A DNA stretch of 64,000 nucleotides from a virus: IMG/VR virus record IMGVR_UViG_3300013212_000061, positions 16,025 to 80,024 of that record; one strand, given 5' to 3'. Shown here one piece after another: positions 60,624 to 64,000 of this stretch. Positions within the stretch are counted from its first letter, which is position 1, and each line of letters opens with the position of its first letter. The notes beneath the pieces were generated by a model. It was not told where the DNA came from, searched no databases, and saw only the letters and a program-made list of their open reading frames with translations. The position numbers and the translations under genes are program-made.

Positions 60624-61166
60624 ATGAAAAGAATTAAATTATTTGAAGAGTTCTTGAATGAAAAGGAGAATGTAACGCATGATTTTAATTGTGCAATGTT
60701 ATACTTTGACTTTCCAGCAATGGCAACCTTACATCAATCAATAAGACCTGAAGATATTTTCACAGTAGAAGCTGATGAAAGTTACGGTCTTGAAGACGAA
60801 CCACACTGTACCCTCCTATACGGACTTCATCCAGAAGTAACCGTTGATCAGGTTGCAGATAAACTAAAAGGGATCCAATTTGGAGAATGTAAAGCCTACA
60901 ACCTTTCTCTTTTTGAAAATGATAAATATGATGTCTTGAAATTTGACATGGAAGGTGATAATCTTCATAATGCAAATAAGGCACTTAGCGAACTTCCATA
61001 TACTACGGACTATCCGGATTATATGCCCCACATGACTGTTGCGTATTTAAAACCTGGCAAAGGTTCTGAGTATTTGAAAATATTAAATTCGCAAGAGCAT
61101 TCACTAAAACCACTGCATATTACTTACAGTATGACAGATGGCTCTAAACAAAAAATAGATTTATAA
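60624..61166 (+). CDS. Leader-bearing 2H phosphoesterase
   Basis: 180 aa. MKRIKLFEEFLNEKEN leader with L-N-E. The body has two H-x-T motifs, PHCTLLYG (H61, T63) and PHMTVAYLKPG (H136, T138), that define the 2H superfamily (LigT, CPDase, T4 Acb1). Such enzymes hydrolyse cyclic or 2',5' phosphodiesters. If packaged, it could destroy host cyclic-nucleotide alarm signals on entry or tidy RNA ends for the phage ligase. Activity is inferred. Confidence 0.82.
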   Translation: MKRIKLFEEFLNEKENVTHDFNCAMLYFDFPAMATLHQSIRPEDIFTVEADESYGLEDEPHCTLLYGLHPEVTVDQVADKLKGIQFGECKAYNLSLFENDKYDVLKFDMEGDNLHNANKALSELPYTTDYPDYMPHMTVAYLKPGKGSEYLKILNSQEHSLKPLHITYSMTDGSKQKIDL

Positions 61167-61168
61167 TT

Positions 61169-61348
61169 ATGAAACAAGAATCGTTAGACAAAACATTAGG
61201 ACTTGTTAGACACATTTTAACATTCGTAGGTGGTTACTTAGTAACTTCAGGAGTACTAACAGAAGTAACGCTTAGCACTGGAATTGGTGCAATTGTAACA
61301 CTTATTGGAGTGGTATGGTCAGTTATTGATAAAAATAAAGCAGCATAA
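61169..61348 (+). CDS. Putative small holin-like membrane protein
   Basis: 59 aa with two hydrophobic helices: LGLVRHILTFVGGYLVTSGV and IGAIVTLIGVVWSVIDKNKAA. The R-H-x-L-T-x-x-G-G pattern matches small phage proteins annotated as Pam3-gp28-type holins. No endolysin is seen nearby, so lysis role is tentative. Confidence 0.6.
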   Translation: MKQESLDKTLGLVRHILTFVGGYLVTSGVLTEVTLSTGIGAIVTLIGVVWSVIDKNKAA

Positions 61349-61410
61349 TTTGAAACAAATAGGTTTCGGATTGTATAACTTTAAAATTAAATAACATTAA
61401 ACAAACCAAA

Positions 61411-61584
61411 ATGAAAAAAGTATTATTCGCAATAGCATTTACTATTGTAACATTAGTAGCTACATCTTGTAAGCGAGCAGAAACTACAACAACCGATGCA
61501 ACTGACACTATAGCAGTTCAAGTTGATTCAGTTCAAGTAGACACGGTAGCAGTCGACACTATTGCAGTAGACACAGTAAAGTAA
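61411..61584 (+). CDS. Phage lipoprotein with VDT repeats
   Basis: 57 aa. Signal peptide MKKVLFAIAFTIVTLVATSC with lipobox cysteine at 20, so a lipoprotein of about 38 residues. Mature part is Thr-rich then short repeats of V-x-V-D-[ST]. Candidate superinfection-exclusion lipoprotein or outer spanin; no Pro-rich spanin hallmark. Confidence 0.75.
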   Translation: MKKVLFAIAFTIVTLVATSCKRAETTTTDATDTIAVQVDSVQVDTVAVDTIAVDTVK

Positions 61585-61603
61585 TTAAACTTTAACAAAA
61601 TTT

Positions 61604-61648
61604 TAACACTCCAGACTTTCGGGTCTGGAGTTTTTTGTTTATATTTAC
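61604..61648 (+). promoter_or_regulatory. Terminator-promoter fusion
   Basis: CTCCAGAC...GTCTGGAG hairpin, T6-G, then TATATTTAC (61640-61648). Ends the lipoprotein transcript and starts the next early operon. Confidence 0.85.
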
Positions 61649-61669
61649 ATTATAATTAAAACAAACAAT

Positions 61670-61894
61670 ATGATACGAAGTAAACAAGAAAAAACTGGAC
61701 CGATTATTATAGACCTTACAGGTCCTGATGGAAATGCATACGCTCTTATGGCCTATGCTAGACGTTTTGCAACCCAATTAGGTTGGTTGGACTGTGGTTC
61801 TGCACTTATTCAAGAAATGATGTCCGGAGACTACGAGCACTTACTACAAGTATTTGATAATGCATTCGGCGAATACGTAATCCTAGAGAGATAA
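61670..61894 (+). CDS. 74-aa conserved phage protein
   Basis: GPIIIDLTGPDGNAYALMAY and ARRFATQLGW is a sequence type I have seen in many phages, without known function. Its stop and the next start share one base, so they are coupled. Confidence 0.7.
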   Translation: MIRSKQEKTGPIIIDLTGPDGNAYALMAYARRFATQLGWLDCGSALIQEMMSGDYEHLLQVFDNAFGEYVILER

Positions 61895-62268
61895 TGGCTA
61901 AGTACAAAATACCTAGAGATAGGGTCTTTAAAGACTTTGGAATTATGAGAACCTCGTTTGGTACCTATATATGTCCGGGATGGATTCCTGTAGATGAGGG
62001 AACAACTAGAAATGATGTAGAGTTCGATGATAGTATAATTATTGAGAAACTAATAGTTCCAACCCAATTGAAGGCTGAACCACCTGTGGAACTAGAATTT
62101 AGGGTACCATCATCAAACGGGAAGTCAGAATATCTGGTCAAATACCGGAGAGAGGTTAACCAGAAAGGTGTTTGGAGTTGTAACTGTCCCGCATCAAATT
62201 TTAGAAGAGGAGATTGTAAGCATATCAAAGCCCTTTCAATTGAAAACCAACCATTTGAAAATAAATAA
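61894..62268 (+). CDS. SWIM zinc-finger protein
   Basis: 124 aa. C-terminal SWIM motif WSCNCPASNFRRGDCKHIKAL (C-x-C...C-x-H). N-terminal strand-rich half includes DFGIMRTSFGTYICPGWIPV. Probably binds DNA or protein. Its last bases are one copy of a 23-bp direct repeat. Confidence 0.78.
   Translation: MAKYKIPRDRVFKDFGIMRTSFGTYICPGWIPVDEGTTRNDVEFDDSIIIEKLIVPTQLKAEPPVELEFRVPSSNGKSEYLVKYRREVNQKGVWSCNCPASNFRRGDCKHIKALSIENQPFENK
62246..62268 (+). repeat. 23-bp direct repeat, left copy
   Basis: ACCAACCATTTGAAAATAAA plus TAA, identical to 62849-62871, flanking the TRIC channel gene. Confidence 0.9.
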
Positions 62269-62861
62269 TGTTTAATCTATTAGACCTAATAGGAACACTG
62301 GCTTTTGCCATATCCGGAGCTTTAGTTTCCATAGATAAAAAAATGGATTTATTCGGAGTGCTTATAATTACATTTGTAACTGCAGTTGGTGGTGGAACAC
62401 TGAGAGATGTAATGATTGGAAGAACACCAGTAGGATGGATGCTTAACATAGATTATATCTTTGTAATAACAACAGGGTTTATAGTAACATTACTATTCAA
62501 ACAATTGATAGAAAGATTTAAAATATATCTTTTTATATTTGATACAATCGGTTTAGGTGTATTCACATTGATTGGATTAGAAAAAGGAATAAACATTGGT
62601 CTACATCCTATTATATGTATCGCATTAGGTACGATGACCGCTTGTTTTGGTGGTGTGATTAGAGATATTTTATGTGCTGAAATACCGGTCATCTTTAAAA
62701 AAGAAATATATGCAACCGTTTGTATATTAGGTGGAATATTATTTTTTATACTTAAGAAATTTAACTTAAACTCAGATGTGTTGTATCTAATTACTTCATT
62801 GGTTATCATATCGGTTAGAGTAATGTCAGTGAGATTTAAGTGGTATTTACCAACCATTTGA
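62268..62861 (+). CDS. TRIC/UPF0126 family cation channel
   Basis: 197 aa, about seven membrane helices. Two halves with pore glycine motifs: AVGGGTLRDVMIG and CFGGVIRDIL, as in bacterial TRIC (YadS/YicG) channels conducting K+. Start overlaps the SWIM gene stop by one base. Flanked by a perfect 23-bp direct repeat and therefore possibly a recent insert. A phage-encoded TRIC could change host membrane potential or osmotic state. Confidence 0.85.
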   Translation: MFNLLDLIGTLAFAISGALVSIDKKMDLFGVLIITFVTAVGGGTLRDVMIGRTPVGWMLNIDYIFVITTGFIVTLLFKQLIERFKIYLFIFDTIGLGVFTLIGLEKGINIGLHPIICIALGTMTACFGGVIRDILCAEIPVIFKKEIYATVCILGGILFFILKKFNLNSDVLYLITSLVIISVRVMSVRFKWYLPTI

Positions 62862-62871
62862 AAATAAATAA
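62849..62871 (+). repeat. 23-bp direct repeat, right copy
   Basis: Includes the TRIC stop codon; identical to 62246-62268. Confidence 0.9.
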
Positions 62872-62911
62872 AAAATAAATGGAATTTACATTGAATTTCA
62901 TGAAACAAAAA

Positions 62912-62921
62912 GATATATAAT
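62912..62921 (+). promoter_or_regulatory. T4-like late promoter (GATATATAAT)
   Basis: Consensus box upstream of the 62981 small ORF. An ATAAGA/TCTTAT hairpin follows near 62936. Confidence 0.65.
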
Positions 62922-62980
62922 ACTATAATATACATAAGAAAAAAATCTTATATATATTTAGAACAAATAAAACAAGCAAA

Positions 62981-63121
62981 ATGCAAGCAATTCAAAGACA
63001 TATCATTTTTATGGAACAACCAGTCCCTACGACAGGTAGCCCGATATGTGCCTCTTATAGAAATAATGGGGATTGGAAGCATAGTGGTTCTTTTGAAACA
63101 AAACAGGTTAATATGAGTTAA
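62981..63121 (+). CDS. 46-aa hypothetical microprotein
   Basis: MQAIQRHIIFMEQPVPTTGS, then polar. A-rich start context, late-type box upstream and terminator downstream; composition gives no functional hint. May be non-coding. Confidence 0.4.
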   Translation: MQAIQRHIIFMEQPVPTTGSPICASYRNNGDWKHSGSFETKQVNMS

Positions 63122-63144
63122 ACTCTATTAACATACAAATATTC

Positions 63145-63178
63145 AAAAGGACCTTTCAGAAATGATTGGTCCTTTTTT
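63145..63178 (+). terminator. Terminator before tRNA cluster
   Basis: AAGGACC...GGTCCTT stem and T6 tail. Confidence 0.9.
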
Positions 63179-63188
63179 GATTTTACAT

Positions 63189-63258
63189 GTTTCTGATGGT
63201 TATGGCGACCGGTAGGATTGCAAACTCTACAGATAGAGTTCGATTCTCTACAGAAACT
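63189..63258 (+). tRNA. tRNA-Cys (GCA)
   Basis: Acceptor GTTTCTG/CAGAAAC, T-arm TAGAG-TTCGATT-CTCTA and anticodon loop TTGCAAA (GCA). The D-arm is small and the anticodon stem (TAGGA/CTCTA) has a mismatch next to the loop. CCA not encoded. Odd features lower confidence in full function. Confidence 0.75.
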
Positions 63259-63318
63259 CAAATTAAAACTTTAACATAATTTTAACACTTAAAGTTTTAC
63301 CGATTGAAAGAATTGTTA

Positions 63319-63327
63319 TATATTTAC
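63319..63327 (+). promoter_or_regulatory. Early promoter driving the tRNA-Gly region
   Basis: TATATTTAC with CTTTAACATAATTTTAACAC upstream, as in the other copies. Confidence 0.75.
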
Positions 63328-63373
63328 ATAACAAATTAGAACAAAGGTTCTTTGACATACTGATAACCAAACT

Positions 63374-63445
63374 GCAGATATCGTATAATGGCCATTACTT
63401 TAGACTTCCAATCTAAAGATGGGAGTTCGATTCTCCCTATCTGCT
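63374..63445 (+). tRNA. tRNA-Gly (TCC)
   Basis: All arms pair well: acceptor GCAGATA/TATCTGC, D-arm GTAT/ATTAC, anticodon arm TTAGA-CTTCCAA-TCTAA, T-arm GGGAG-TTCGATT-CTCCC. CCA not encoded. Confidence 0.95.
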
Positions 63446-63817
63446 CAATGCATTGATTACCGGCCACAAGCCTCGCACCTTTACCCTAAATCGTAGGGAT
63501 ATACTCAAAATGGTGAGACCGGGACGCTTTCGTAACCGCATCCAAGTGGGCAGTAGGGGATGACGAAAAGAAATAAATTGTATAATGGCGAAAATATGGA
63601 ATCGGCCGATAAACATAGAAGTAGCATGAAACGAATATCCAAAGGAGAATATTCTCCGGAGAATAACGAAGCTCAGCGGTATCAATCAAACACCTCCTCG
63701 TGGTGATACTGGAAATTTAATTAGGCAGTTCATTCAATAAGCTTTAAGAATGTTCCGTTACTTTGAAAATACAAGTGATGCGCTCCGAAACCTAATTAAA
63801 AACCAAGTTTGAAATAA
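63446..63817 (+). ncRNA. Unassigned structured RNA between two tRNAs
   Basis: About 370 bases without a convincing gene on either strand but with many consecutive helices: CCCTA/TAGGG, CGG-ACG/CGT-CCG, CATCC/GGATG, TATG/CATA around ATCGGCCGAT, a GGAGAATATTCTCC palindrome, GTATC...CACC/GGTGATAC, and an outer TTAATTAGG/CCTAATTAA enclosing CATTC/GAATG. It does not match tmRNA, RNase P, or group I intron signatures that I know. Large phage RNAs such as GOLLD and ROOL also sit beside tRNAs. Confidence 0.5.
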
Positions 63818-63888
63818 TGCCTGTTCGTATAAAGGTGGTACAATGCTCTTTGACAGCATCGGAGGAGGATCGTTACCTCCACAGGCAA
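63818..63888 (+). tRNA. tRNA-Gln (TTG)
   Basis: Acceptor TGCCTGT/ACAGGCA, D-arm GTAT/GTAC, anticodon arm ATGCT-CTTTGAC-AGCAT, T-arm GGAGG/CCTCC with unusual loop ATCGTTA. CCA not encoded. Confidence 0.88.
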
Positions 63889-63896
63889 CAAAAATT

Positions 63897-63922
63897 AACG
63901 AGTGGTATAAGAATCTCGTTTT
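63897..63922 (+). terminator. Terminator after tRNA-Gln
   Basis: AACGAG...CTCGTT stem followed by Ts. Confidence 0.8.
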
Positions 63923-63939
63923 AAAATAAAGACAATTTT

Positions 63940-64000
63940 ATGTATTACATAATTTATAAAATAACAAATATAATCAATAATAAAATTTATATTGGATATC
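63940..64000 (+). CDS. GIY-YIG endonuclease, 5' end only
   Basis: The first 20 codons, MYYIIYKITNIINNKIYIGY, are a clear GIY-YIG start. Runs off the window. Probably a further free-standing homing endonuclease beside the tRNA cluster. Confidence 0.75.
   Translation, partial: MYYIIYKITNIINNKIYIGY

Noticed and set aside
63437-63689. Leftward ORFs in the tRNA region
   Set aside because: No promoter or start context, composition unlike phage proteins, and the region has strong RNA structure.

Overview
This window is about 64 kb of a low-GC, T4-like myovirus (Caudoviricetes), most probably infecting a Bacteroidota (flavobacterial) host. The T4 relationship rests on recognisable homologues of gp43, 45, 44, 41, 46, 47, UvsX, RNase H, gp55, 4, 20, 21, 23, 15, 16, 17, 18 and 19. 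The host guess rests on weak or absent Shine-Dalgarno sequences, A-rich start contexts, and nine copies of a promoter whose TATATTTAC box resembles the Bacteroidota -7 element TAnnTTTG. Almost every gene reads rightward; only two (30111-30611 and 48208-48345) read leftward. The window starts inside DNA polymerase and ends inside a GIY-YIG endonuclease gene.

Layout. 0-8.3 kb: the polymerase is split into two genes (ending at 703 and starting at 7124) with nrdB, nrdA, an ATP-grasp/dehydrogenase pair, a small internal protein and the sliding clamp between them. 8.3-14.5 kb: UvsX, gp41 helicase, a gp33-like protein, gp47 and gp46. 14.5-21.7 kb: a gp15-like protein fused to collagen-like repeats, then surface/fibre-type proteins. 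21.8-30.1 kb: gp55 late sigma, gp4, portal, protease-scaffold fusion and major capsid protein. 30.7-34.9 kb: clamp loader, glycosyltransferase, RNase H. 35-47.6 kb: neck, terminase, sheath, tube, a tail-chaperone pair joined by an apparent +1 frameshift site, and tape measure. 47.6-63 kb: early/accessory genes (DNA repair, guanylate kinase, nucleases, second sigma factor, RNA kinase and ligase, 2H phosphoesterase, lipoprotein, TRIC channel) with many tiny genes and homing endonucleases. 63.1-64 kb: tRNA-Cys, tRNA-Gly, an unassigned structured ~370-nt region, tRNA-Gln and another homing endonuclease.

Transcription appears staged. Early genes use a compact block in which a terminator-like hairpin and U-tract run directly into a host-type promoter. 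Virion genes are preceded by GATATATAA(A/T), a T4-like late promoter fitting the phage's own gp55, gp33-like protein and clamp.

The most interesting pattern is a shared N-terminal leader, roughly MK-x-I-K-L-[FY]-E-E-F followed by L/I/V-x-E, on eight otherwise unrelated proteins. It closely resembles the T4 capsid-targeting sequence that sends internal proteins into the prohead and is then cut by gp21. Here it is attached to an ATP-grasp enzyme, a 2H phosphoesterase, a zinc-ribbon protein and several small unknowns, suggesting a virion-packaged set of effectors injected with the DNA. Homing endonucleases have invaded the main leader-gene cluster (57.8-61.2 kb). Two homing endonuclease genes have start codons complementary to the loop of an upstream hairpin.
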